A stretch of 6,548 bases of DNA. It comes from an uncultured Erysipelotrichaceae bacterium (GTDB taxonomy: Bacteria > Bacillota_I > Bacilli_A > Erysipelotrichales > Erysipelotrichaceae). Below the pieces are notes generated by a model. The model had not been told where the DNA came from and did no database searches. It saw only the letters and a list, made by a program, of their open reading frames with translations. Shown in pieces: positions 1 to 6,062 of the stretch. Each line of letters begins with the position of its first letter. The first letter of the stretch is position 1. The translations under genes were made by a program, and so were the position numbers. The stretch is from positions 1 through 6,548 of the forward strand of contig CADBMY010000163.1 in assembly GCA_902795905.1 (NCBI GenBank). The letters are read 5' to 3'.

Positions 1-815
1 ATGATCTTGATCGCACTGTCATTCAGCATCTTCAGATCATGATCGTTCAGTGACAGGATCGGTGCCACGACAGCAGAGTCACCGGTATGCACACCGACAG
101 GATCGATATTCTCCATGCCGCAGATCGTGATCGCTGTATCATCCGCATCACGCATGACCTCGAATTCGATCTCCTTGTATCCCTTGACACTCTTCTCAAC
201 CAGGACTTCATGTACCGGTGAAAGCAGGAACGCATTGACACCCAGTTCACGCAGTTCTTCCTCGTTGTTCGCAAAGCCGCCGCCGGTGCCGCCCAGGGTA
301 AAGGCAGGACGCAGAACGACCGGATAGCCGATCTCTTCCGCGGCTTTGACAGCCTGTTCAAGATCATAAGTGATCTCGGAAGGAATGACAGGTTCACCGA
401 TAGCTTCACACATCTCCTTGAACATCTGTCTGTCTTCAGCCCGTTCAATACTCTCTCTGGAAGTACCGAGAAGCTGGGTTCCGCATTCCTTCAGGATCCC
501 CTTCTTATCCAGCTGTACAGCCAGATTCAGGCCGGTCTGTCCGCCGATGCCGGGAACGATCGCATCCGGACGCTCATAACGCAGGATCTTGGCAATATAC
601 TCCAGCGTCAGGGGCTCCATGTATACCTTGTCAGCCAGTGATGTATCCGTCATGATCGTCGCCGGATTGCAGTTGCACAGGATCACTTCATATCCTTCCT
701 CTTTCAGGGCCAGACACGCCTGTGTACCGGCATAGTCAAACTCGGCAGCCTGTCCGATCACGATCGGGCCTGATCCGATGATCAGTACTTTCTTAATGTC
801 AGTTCTCTTCGGCAT
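1..815 (-). CDS. carB: Carbamoyl-phosphate synthase large subunit, N-terminal part (gene runs off the window)
   Basis: CarB makes carbamoyl phosphate from bicarbonate, ammonia (usually delivered from glutamine by the CarA subunit) and two ATP, the first step of pyrimidine and arginine synthesis in the cytoplasm. Only the first 271 of roughly 1,070 residues are present, covering the N-terminal pre-ATP-grasp domain and much of the first (carboxyphosphate) ATP-grasp domain. Visible family signatures are [23 protein letters not shown] (residues 10-32), NPATIMTD (50-57), a GGQTGLN segment, the AEDR motif, [14 protein letters not shown] (nucleotide-binding loop), EIEFEVMRD and [11 protein letters not shown]. 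The start at 815 is supported by a GGAGGAG ribosome binding site (824-830) placed inside the last codons of pyrC; only two bases separate the pyrC stop from this ATG, so the two are very likely cotranscribed and translationally coupled. [11 protein letters not shown] replaces the better known LPTxGGQTxLN, seen here as a sequence variant only. Identification is firm; integrity of the C-terminal half cannot be judged. Confidence 0.97.
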   Translation of the reverse strand, partial: MPKRTDIKKVLIIGSGPIVIGQAAEFDYAGTQACLALKEEGYEVILCNCNPATIMTDTSLADKVYMEPLTLEYIAKILRYERPDAIVPGIGGQTGLNLAVQLDKKGILKECGTQLLGTSRESIERAEDRQMFKEMCEAIGEPVIPSEITYDLEQAVKAAEEIGYPVVLRPAFTLGGTGGGFANNEEELRELGVNAFLLSPVHEVLVEKSVKGYKEIEFEVMRDADDTAITICGMENIDPVGVHTGDSAVVAPILSLNDHDLKMLNDSAIKI

Positions 816-817
816 AA

Positions 818-2047
818 TTACTTCTCCTCCGGATGTATTCTTTCATCTTTGCGATATACGATCCTGTCACCGATGACAGTTAATACACATTCACCATAGA
901 CCGGCATTCCCGCAAACGGTGTAGCTTTACCCATGGACAGGAATGTATCGGGATCCACGGTCGTTTTCTTTGACAGATTCCATACCGAATACGACGGTAT
1001 TACCGGTATACTGAATCGTCTGACTGGTTCTTTCGTCAGCAGTTCGATCAGCCTCTCCAGTGTGATCACACCGGTCTTGACCAGATAGCTGTAGCACAGC
1101 GGGAAAGCTGTTTCTATACCGACGATCCCGAAGGCACTGCCGGAGAGACCGCGGCTCTTCTCCTCAGCACTGTGCGGCGCATGGTCGGTCGCGATCATAT
1201 CAATCGTCCCGTCCTGCAGACCCTCGATCAGTGCCTGTCTGTCAGCAGATGAACGCAGCGGCGGATTCATCCGGAATCTTCCCTCTTCCTGCAGATCATT
1301 TTCATCCAGGATCAGGTAGTGCGGCGCTGTCTCACAGGTCACATCCAATCCCTGTTTCTTTGCCTGTCTGATCAGTTCAACGCTTTCCTTTGTCGATATA
1401 TGACATACATGGAACGGACATCCTGTCTCCCTGGAAAGCTGTATATCTCTTTCGATCTCTTTCCATTCACTCTCGGAACAGATACCTTTATGTCCATGTT
1501 TCTTCGCATATTCACCATCGTGGATATAACCGCCGTGAAGCAGCGCCTCCACCTCGCAGTGTGCAGCCAGGACCTTGCCTGTCTCTTTGACTTCAAGCAT
1601 CACCTGACGCATCATTTCATCGTTCTGCACGCCCTTGCCGTCATCCGAGTAGGCAAAGACATGTTCCGCCATACCGCGGATATCCGCTGCCTCTCTGCCC
1701 TGTTCAGCCACGGTCAGAGCCCCGTACGGGAGCACCCGGATCACAGCGTCTTTCGCAATGATGTCCAGTTCTTCCTGCAGGTGTTCGGGACTGTCCGGCA
1801 CCGGCTTCAGATTCGGCATCGCACAGACGGTCGTATAGCCGCCGTGAGCAGATGCCAGTGTTCCCGAAGCTATCGTTTCCTTATAAGAAAAACCCGGTTC
1901 TCTCAGATGTACATGAACATCTGTAAAACCGGGAAAAGCAACATATTGATCACTGGGATCAGCATCGGGAATATCAACAGAGATCGTATCCTGATCTGTG
2001 AAAGAAGGATAATCATCGAGTTTGAACACTTTCGCCTGTATGATCAT
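818..2047 (-). CDS. pyrC: Dihydroorotase, class I (zinc amidohydrolase)
   Basis: This 409-residue enzyme would cyclise N-carbamoyl-aspartate to dihydroorotate, the third step of de novo pyrimidine synthesis, in the cytoplasm. The amidohydrolase signature is complete: [10 protein letters not shown] with metal ligands H45 and H47, [11 protein letters not shown] (69-79), the metal-bridging aspartate of class I enzymes in YSDDG (D135 or D136), AHCE (H163), [10 protein letters not shown] (H216), the MNPPLRS catalytic loop (260-266), and ATDHAPH (D288) followed by [12 protein letters not shown]. The start at 2047 is chosen because GGGAGG lies 4 bases upstream; an in-frame ATG at 2068 would add seven residues (MAFLGGF) but lies inside the attenuator hairpin and has no well-placed ribosome binding site. 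The N-terminus before the HxH motif is about 14 residues shorter than in Bacillus PyrC, and the usual GxIxxGxxADLxxxD segment near the C-terminus is replaced by a shorter one ([12 protein letters not shown]), so the small beta-sandwich domain looks reduced. The gene follows a PyrR-type leader and precedes carB by 2 bases. Confidence 0.95.
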   Translation of the reverse strand: MIIQAKVFKLDDYPSFTDQDTISVDIPDADPSDQYVAFPGFTDVHVHLREPGFSYKETIASGTLASAHGGYTTVCAMPNLKPVPDSPEHLQEELDIIAKDAVIRVLPYGALTVAEQGREAADIRGMAEHVFAYSDDGKGVQNDEMMRQVMLEVKETGKVLAAHCEVEALLHGGYIHDGEYAKKHGHKGICSESEWKEIERDIQLSRETGCPFHVCHISTKESVELIRQAKKQGLDVTCETAPHYLILDENDLQEEGRFRMNPPLRSSADRQALIEGLQDGTIDMIATDHAPHSAEEKSRGLSGSAFGIVGIETAFPLCYSYLVKTGVITLERLIELLTKEPVRRFSIPVIPSYSVWNLSKKTTVDPDTFLSMGKATPFAGMPVYGECVLTVIGDRIVYRKDERIHPEEK

Positions 2048-2051
2048 AAAA

Positions 2052-2057
2052 CCTCCC
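2052..2057 (-). promoter_or_regulatory. Ribosome binding site of pyrC, decides the start
   Basis: GGGAGG sits 4 bases before the ATG at 2047 and immediately follows the U-tract of the attenuator. It fixes the dihydroorotase start at 2047 rather than at the ATG at 2068, whose upstream sequence has only a GAGGG about 14 bases away. The spacing is on the short side but the match to the 16S rRNA tail is strong. Confidence 0.8.
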
Positions 2058-2079
2058 AAAAAAGCCATACCGATACGGC
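2058..2079 (-). terminator. Rho-independent attenuator terminator in the pyrC leader
   Basis: Read on the minus strand, GCCGTA and TATGGC form a 6-bp stem (one G-U pair) with a UCGG loop at 2064-2079, followed directly by six U (2058-2063). It lies between the promoter and the pyrC ribosome binding site, so it would stop transcripts before the gene rather than end one. The stem is short, making termination probably partial and dependent on which upstream structure forms. Its 5' arm is also part of the antiterminator pairing. Confidence 0.8.
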
Positions 2080-2122
2080 AGGGCCCTCACACCGAAAATG
2101 ATCTACGCCTCTTGCCGATATC
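2072..2122 (-). promoter_or_regulatory. Antiterminator pairing in the pyrC leader
   Basis: On the minus strand GATATCGGCA (2113-2122) can pair with TGCCGTATC (2072-2080), giving nine base pairs with one bulged U around a loop of about 32 nt. This uses both the 3' half of the PyrR-type hairpin and the 5' arm of the terminator, so it excludes both. It would be the read-through form, expected when PyrR is not holding the upstream hairpin. The complementarity is seen in the sequence; the regulatory role is inferred from the arrangement. Confidence 0.72.
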
Positions 2123-2140
2123 TCTGTATCGTTTTAAAGA
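2110..2140 (-). promoter_or_regulatory. PyrR-binding RNA element (anti-antiterminator) of the pyrimidine leader
   Basis: The minus-strand RNA folds as a lower stem UCUU/AAGA (2137-2140 with 2110-2113), an asymmetric internal loop (UAAAA opposite GC), and an upper 5-bp stem CGAUA/UAUCG (2127-2131 with 2116-2120) capped by the hexaloop CAGAGA (2121-2126). The CNGNGA hexaloop, purine-rich internal loop and preceding CUUUAA are hallmarks of PyrR-binding loops in Gram-positive pyr operons. PyrR with bound UMP or UTP stabilises this hairpin, blocks the antiterminator and lets the terminator form. The upper stem uses CGAUA/UAUCG rather than the Bacillus AGUC/GGCU, so base identity in the stem departs from the Bacillus pattern while the architecture is kept. 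pyrR itself is not in the window. Confidence 0.78.
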
Positions 2141-2159
2141 TTCGCCTGACTTCCTGCAT

Positions 2160-2188
2160 AATTTATCATGCGTATATATCTCTGTCAA
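2160..2188 (-). promoter_or_regulatory. Sigma-A type promoter of pyrC-carB
   Basis: A perfect TTGACA -35 box (2183-2188) is separated by 17 bases from a TAAATT -10 box (2160-2165) that is preceded by TG at the extended -10 position (TGATAAATT). The predicted start of transcription is near 2153, giving a leader of about 105 nt that holds the PyrR-type element and attenuator. It lies downstream of the glycogen terminator, so the pyrimidine genes have their own transcription unit. Confidence 0.82.
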
Positions 2189-2242
2189 ACAAAACTTCCT
2201 GTACACTGCACATGTAAATAACTGCGGAAAGATATCTGCGGC

Positions 2243-2272
2243 AATAAAGGGATCCCCATACGGAGATCCCTT
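2243..2272 (-). terminator. Rho-independent terminator of the glgC-glgD-glgA unit
   Basis: Fifteen bases after the glgA stop codon, AAGGGATCTCC and GGGGATCCCTT form an 11-bp stem with a single G-U pair and a four-base loop (2247-2272), followed by a short interrupted T tract (TTTATT overlapping the stem end). Its place right after glgA and before the pyrC promoter marks the end of the glycogen transcript. The T tract is modest, so some read-through is possible. Confidence 0.82.
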
Positions 2273-2286
2273 CGTCTTTTTAAAGA

Positions 2287-3738
2287 TCAGCCCTGCCAGT
2301 TACATAACTGGTAGTAGAGTTCCTCATAGATACCTGCACTCTTCTCCCAGCTGACATCCGTAGTCATTGCGGCTTTGACAAGTCCCTTCCAGCCCGGTCT
2401 GTTGTCATAGTAGACACTGACCGCATACTGCAGTGTATGGAGCATATCATCCGCATTGATCGCGCCGAAGCTGAAGCCGTTGCCTTCACCTGTATATTCA
2501 TTGAACGGTGTGACTGTATCACGCAGACCGCCGGTCTCACGCACCAGAGGCAGTGCGCCGTAACGCATGGCGATCAGCTGACCGATACCGCACGGTTCAT
2601 AGATCGAAGGCATCAGGAAGATATCAGAACCTGCATAGATCCTGTGCGCCAGTTCTTCGTTATAGCCGCAGTAGTAGACAGCCTGTCCCTTGTAGGAGCT
2701 TTCCATCCACTTGAAGGCATTTTCGGCATTGGCTTCACCGGTGCCGAGAACGACAAACTGTACTTTCATATCCAGGATCTGCTGGATCCTGTCAGTGATC
2801 AGGTAGATACCCTTCTGTGATGTGAGACGTGAAACCAGACCGATCAGACATGTATCATCACTGACCTCAAGACCCAGCTCTTCCTGCAGTGCTTTCTTGT
2901 TTGCACGCTTGCCGGAGACCCAGCTCTTGACATCGTAGTTCTTCTGCAGCAGTGTGTCTGTCTTGGGATCCCAGAGCTTGGTATCAATACCGTTAACGAT
3001 ACCCCAGAGATCCTGACGGCGGTAGCGCAGTACGGAATCCATACGTTCGCCAAAGCTCTCACTGAGGATCTCATTGGCATATGTAGGAGAGACCGTCGTC
3101 ACCTTATCCGCATAGACGATACCTGCCTTCATGAAGCTGATACCTGTATCAAACTTGATGGAACCGTTGTCAAAGTAGTAGTAATCAAGACCGAGGCAGC
3201 TTTCCATCATATCTACACCGAAGTTGCCCTGGAAGGCCAGGTTATGGATCGTGTAGACATGCTTGATATTCTGATAACGGTAGTCATCCGCGTAACATGC
3301 ATGGCACATCAGCGGGATCATACCGGTCTGCCAGTCATTGGAATTGATCACATTCGGCCACCAGTCGATAAAGTAGATCATATCCAGAACGGCTCTCTGG
3401 AAGAACGCGAAACGCTCTCCGTCATCGGTATATCCGTACAGACCTTCTCTCTCGAAGTATCCCTGATGTTCGATGAAGTAGTAGACGACACCGTCCACTT
3501 CGGCTTTATAGTATGTTGCCGGCTGATCGATCCATCCGGAATGGATCTGGATCGTACCGAGTCTTTCCAGCTGATCATAGTACTTCGCAATGATCTTGCT
3601 GTAGAGCGGGAGTACTACACGTACATCGTGACCGCGCTTAGCCAGTGTATTCGGAAGACTTCCGATAACATCAGCCAGACCTCCGGTCTTGATGAAGGGC
3701 AGTCCTTCACCCGCCGCAAATAAGACAGATCTTCCCAT
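2287..3738 (-). CDS. glgA: Glycogen (starch) synthase, ADP-glucose dependent, GT5 family
   Basis: GlgA transfers glucose from ADP-glucose to the non-reducing end of an alpha-1,4-glucan. At 483 residues it has normal family length. The GT5 N-terminal domain begins with GEGLPFIKTGGLADV, whose KTGGL (17-21) binds ADP-glucose; NDWQTG (134-139) and HNLAFQG (165-171) follow, then VTTVSPTYANEI and GIVNGIDTKLWDP at the domain junction. The C-terminal GT-B domain carries SRLTSQKG and the nucleotide-sugar site IYEPCGIGQL (catalytic-type E381) and TGGL (402-405). The histidine usual in the HxNDW motif is asparagine here (N132 in VINSNDW). The start follows AGGAGG (3743-3748), four bases upstream and overlapping the stop codon of glgD, which points to translational coupling. 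It is the last gene before the terminator. Identification is secure. Confidence 0.97.
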   Translation of the reverse strand: MGRSVLFAAGEGLPFIKTGGLADVIGSLPNTLAKRGHDVRVVLPLYSKIIAKYYDQLERLGTIQIHSGWIDQPATYYKAEVDGVVYYFIEHQGYFEREGLYGYTDDGERFAFFQRAVLDMIYFIDWWPNVINSNDWQTGMIPLMCHACYADDYRYQNIKHVYTIHNLAFQGNFGVDMMESCLGLDYYYFDNGSIKFDTGISFMKAGIVYADKVTTVSPTYANEILSESFGERMDSVLRYRRQDLWGIVNGIDTKLWDPKTDTLLQKNYDVKSWVSGKRANKKALQEELGLEVSDDTCLIGLVSRLTSQKGIYLITDRIQQILDMKVQFVVLGTGEANAENAFKWMESSYKGQAVYYCGYNEELAHRIYAGSDIFLMPSIYEPCGIGQLIAMRYGALPLVRETGGLRDTVTPFNEYTGEGNGFSFGAINADDMLHTLQYAVSVYYDNRPGWKGLVKAAMTTDVSWEKSAGIYEELYYQLCNWQG

Positions 3739-3746
3739 GTTTCCTC

Positions 3747-4859
3747 CTAGATGCGGTCAAGACGCTTGACATAGATCGGTGTCGGCTCGTAGCTTGTCAG
3801 ACGGTCAATATTCTTAACCTGTGCATACTTATCGACAACAACGTTCTCAAGATAGACATCCTTACCGATCACCGCATCTTCCAGAATGATGCAGTTCTTG
3901 ACGACGGCACCCTCACCGATTCTTACATTACGGCCGAGGATCGATCCGTCAACTGTACCTTCAATGACACAGCCGTTGGCAATAACGCTGTCCTTCGCAG
4001 TTCCGTTGTCGTGGAAACGTGTCGGGCAGGAGTCATTGGTCTGTGTGTAGATCGGCCAGTCAGGCTTGAACAGAAGCGCACTGACTGATGGATGTTTCAG
4101 TTCCATGCAGTTGCGGTAGTACTCGGACAGGGAGTTCAGGCATGCGACATAGCCGCGTACCTGGAAACCGCGGATATCCAGCTGTTCAACGGAATCCGCA
4201 AGAATATCCTTGAACCAGTAAAGTGAAGAAGTCTTCGTGGCCTTTTCTACCAGGTCAATAAACAATGATTTCTTCATCAGGTAAGCTTCCAGAGAGATCA
4301 GGCGGTTCTTGTTGTTGCCGCGGTTCTTCTCAAAGGAAGTAACTCTCTTTTCGCTGTCCAGCTTAACGACATCACAGCCAAGGAAGCTCGTTCTTGCTTC
4401 ATTGGTGGATGTATAGAGGAGCGTGACATCTGCACCTGTATCGAGATGCTTCTTCATCACATCCGTAAAGTCCAGAGAATAAACGAAATAGCTCGGTGCG
4501 ATCAGCACATACGGATTGCTGTCTCTCTGGATATACTGCATATTCAGTTCAAAGTTGGCAATATCCGTATTGTATACGAGTGAGGAGAACATCTTCTCAC
4601 CGTAGAGGACCTGCAGTTTGCCTCTCTTGGAGTTGATGTTGTATCTCTGTCCGTTACCCAGATGTTCGATCAGGTTGCGGGGTTTTTCCTTACAGTAGAC
4701 CTGCACATTGTTGATACCGCTGTTGGTCATGTTACTTAAGATAACATCAATGATACGGTAACGTCCGAGGAAAGAAACGGCAGGTACAGGACGATACTCA
4801 CCGAGACCGTCGATGAAAGCTGTATCGCCTTCAAAATTGATAATACCAAGTGCATTCAT
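3747..4859 (-). CDS. glgD: GlgD, degenerate subunit of glucose-1-phosphate adenylyltransferase
   Basis: GlgD pairs with GlgC in Bacillota; work on the family describes GlgD alone as nearly inactive but able to boost GlgC activity. The 370 residues show the nucleotidyltransferase fold by YRPVPAVSFLGRYRIIDVILSN (22-43), matching the GlgC segment [19 protein letters not shown], and a C-terminal left-handed beta-helix of hexapeptide repeats from about residue 288 to 350 (SVIANGCVIEG through VVVDKYAQVK). Catalytic features are lost: the GGxGTRL nucleotide loop is replaced by NFEGDTAFIDGL, the SGDH metal-binding aspartate by APSY (121-124), and the FEEKP sugar-phosphate lysine motif by FEKNR. The start follows AGGAGGG (4868-4874) inside the last glgC codons, 1 base after the glgC stop. 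A regulatory or structural role in the GlgC-GlgD heterotetramer is inferred from the family. Confidence 0.95.
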   Translation of the reverse strand: MNALGIINFEGDTAFIDGLGEYRPVPAVSFLGRYRIIDVILSNMTNSGINNVQVYCKEKPRNLIEHLGNGQRYNINSKRGKLQVLYGEKMFSSLVYNTDIANFELNMQYIQRDSNPYVLIAPSYFVYSLDFTDVMKKHLDTGADVTLLYTSTNEARTSFLGCDVVKLDSEKRVTSFEKNRGNNKNRLISLEAYLMKKSLFIDLVEKATKTSSLYWFKDILADSVEQLDIRGFQVRGYVACLNSLSEYYRNCMELKHPSVSALLFKPDWPIYTQTNDSCPTRFHDNGTAKDSVIANGCVIEGTVDGSILGRNVRIGEGAVVKNCIILEDAVIGKDVYLENVVVDKYAQVKNIDRLTSYEPTPIYVKRLDRI

Positions 4860-4860
4860 C

Positions 4861-5997
4861 TTATTTGCCCTCCTGCTTTTCCGCTACCAGTTCAATATGC
4901 TCGCTGTTCTTCTTGCCGTATTTTGCACCTTTGGGAATGACCATGTTTTCCGCAACGATGCAGCGTGTGATCGTCGCATTCTCACCGATCACCGTGCCGG
5001 GCATGATGACACTGTCAATGACCTTGGCACCCTTGGCAACCTTGACATTCGTACCGAGAACAGAATTCTGTACGTTTCCTTCAACGACACAGCCTTCGGT
5101 AATATAACTGTTCTTAACAGATGCATCCGGTCCGATATACTGCGGCAGGGCATTGACATCTTCCGTATAGATCTTCCAGCTGGCATCCGCAAGGTCAAGT
5201 TCATTGTTGGCATTGAGCAGATCCATATTGGCTTCCCACAGAGAATCTACCGTACCTACATCCTTCCAGTAACCCTTGAATCTGTATGCATACAGATTCA
5301 TCTTGTCATTCAGATATGTTGGAATGATATCATGTCCGAAATCATGACGGGATTCTGTATTTGCGGCATCTGCCAGCAGATACTGTCTCAGCTTCTTATA
5401 CGTAAAGATATAGATACCCATACTGGCAAGATTGCTCTTGGGTTCTTTCGGTTTTTCTTCAAACTCAAGGATACGGTCACCTTCACCGGTATTCATGATA
5501 CCGAAACGGCTGGCTTCCTTCATCGGAACTTCCAGTACGGCAATCGTTGCGTCGGCCCCCTTCATCTTGTGGTAACCGAGCATCTTTGCGTAATTCATTT
5601 TATAAATATGGTCACCGGACAGGATCAGCACATACTCGGGATCGATACTGTCAAGGAAATCGATGTTCTGTGTGATCGCATCAGCTGTACCCTGATAAAC
5701 TTCAAAGTCTTCGGTTGCCTTCTCACGCGGGGAGAGCACGTATACGCCGCCGTCGTTGATGTCAAGACCCCAGTACTGGTCTTTTGCAACATAGGAATTC
5801 AGTAAAACAGATTCGTACTGTGTCAGAACACCGACTGTGGAAATATCAGAGTTAGCACAGTTGCTCAGAGGGAAGTCAATGATCCTGTATTTACCGCCGA
5901 AATTGACGGCAGGCTTTGCGACTTTTGAGGTTAACTCAAAAAGACGGGTTCCACGTCCGCCCGCTAAGATCATTGCTACCATATTATTTGATCTCAT
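4861..5997 (-). CDS. glgC: Glucose-1-phosphate adenylyltransferase (ADP-glucose pyrophosphorylase), catalytic subunit
   Basis: GlgC makes ADP-glucose and pyrophosphate from glucose-1-phosphate and ATP, the committed step of bacterial glycogen synthesis. The 378 residues are of family length and keep every catalytic signature: the nucleotide loop [12 protein letters not shown] (12-23), [19 protein letters not shown] (28-46), [11 protein letters not shown] (101-111), LSGDHIYKM with metal-binding D129, FEEKP with sugar-phosphate lysine K182, MGIYIF (193-198) and YWKDVGT. A C-terminal beta-helix follows ([26 protein letters not shown]). The start at 5997 is chosen because GGGAGG lies 9 bases upstream; an in-frame ATG five codons later is too far from it. 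It is the first gene of glgC-glgD-glgA, with a possible promoter in the 65-base gap after folC. This intact GlgC next to a degenerate GlgD is typical of Bacillota. Confidence 0.97.
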   Translation of the reverse strand: MRSNNMVAMILAGGRGTRLFELTSKVAKPAVNFGGKYRIIDFPLSNCANSDISTVGVLTQYESVLLNSYVAKDQYWGLDINDGGVYVLSPREKATEDFEVYQGTADAITQNIDFLDSIDPEYVLILSGDHIYKMNYAKMLGYHKMKGADATIAVLEVPMKEASRFGIMNTGEGDRILEFEEKPKEPKSNLASMGIYIFTYKKLRQYLLADAANTESRHDFGHDIIPTYLNDKMNLYAYRFKGYWKDVGTVDSLWEANMDLLNANNELDLADASWKIYTEDVNALPQYIGPDASVKNSYITEGCVVEGNVQNSVLGTNVKVAKGAKVIDSVIMPGTVIGENATITRCIVAENMVIPKGAKYGKKNSEHIELVAEKQEGK

Positions 5998-6027
5998 GAA
6001 TGTAATCCTCCCAGATTAGATACTATT

Positions 6028-6033
6028 ATTATA
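6028..6033 (-). promoter_or_regulatory. Possible -10 box of a glgC promoter
   Basis: A perfect TATAAT lies in the 65-base AT-rich gap between folC and glgC, about 30 bases before the glgC start. No good -35 hexamer is found at 16-18 bases (CGTATA at 17 is poor; TTGAGC is 22 away) and there is no TG extension, so the promoter would be weak or activator-dependent. No terminator hairpin is visible after folC, so read-through from folC into the glycogen genes is also possible. Confidence 0.42.
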
Positions 6034-6062
6034 CCTTGTAATTTGTGAAATATACGCTCAAT

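Noticed and set aside
1319..2101. Open frame of 260 codons on the plus strand, antisense to pyrC and its leader
   Set aside because: The opposite strand encodes dihydroorotase with all metal ligands, and this frame would also run through the attenuator. The product is cysteine- and histidine-rich without a family pattern.
2103..2159. Possible 18-residue leader peptide (minus strand, ATG at 2159, TAG at 2103) across the PyrR hairpin
   Set aside because: The ATG directly abuts the -10 box and so lies upstream of the expected transcription start, and there is no ribosome binding site. RNA-protein attenuation explains the region better than a translated leader.
2247..2281. The glgA-pyrC terminator acting in both directions (T-run on the plus strand at 2277-2281)
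   Set aside because: There is no plus-strand gene nearby to be terminated, and the T-run starts five bases after the stem. Only the minus-strand role is supported by context.
4813..5805. Long open frame of 330 codons on the plus strand, antisense to glgC
   Set aside because: It lies entirely opposite glgC, which has complete catalytic motifs. The plus-strand translation has no recognisable domain and no ribosome binding site was noted; it is a codon-bias shadow.
6034..6061. Catabolite-control (cre) site near the glgC -10 box
   Set aside because: The TGAGCGTATATTTCA stretch looks vaguely dyad-like but has the wrong spacing and lacks the central CG in the right place for the cre consensus.
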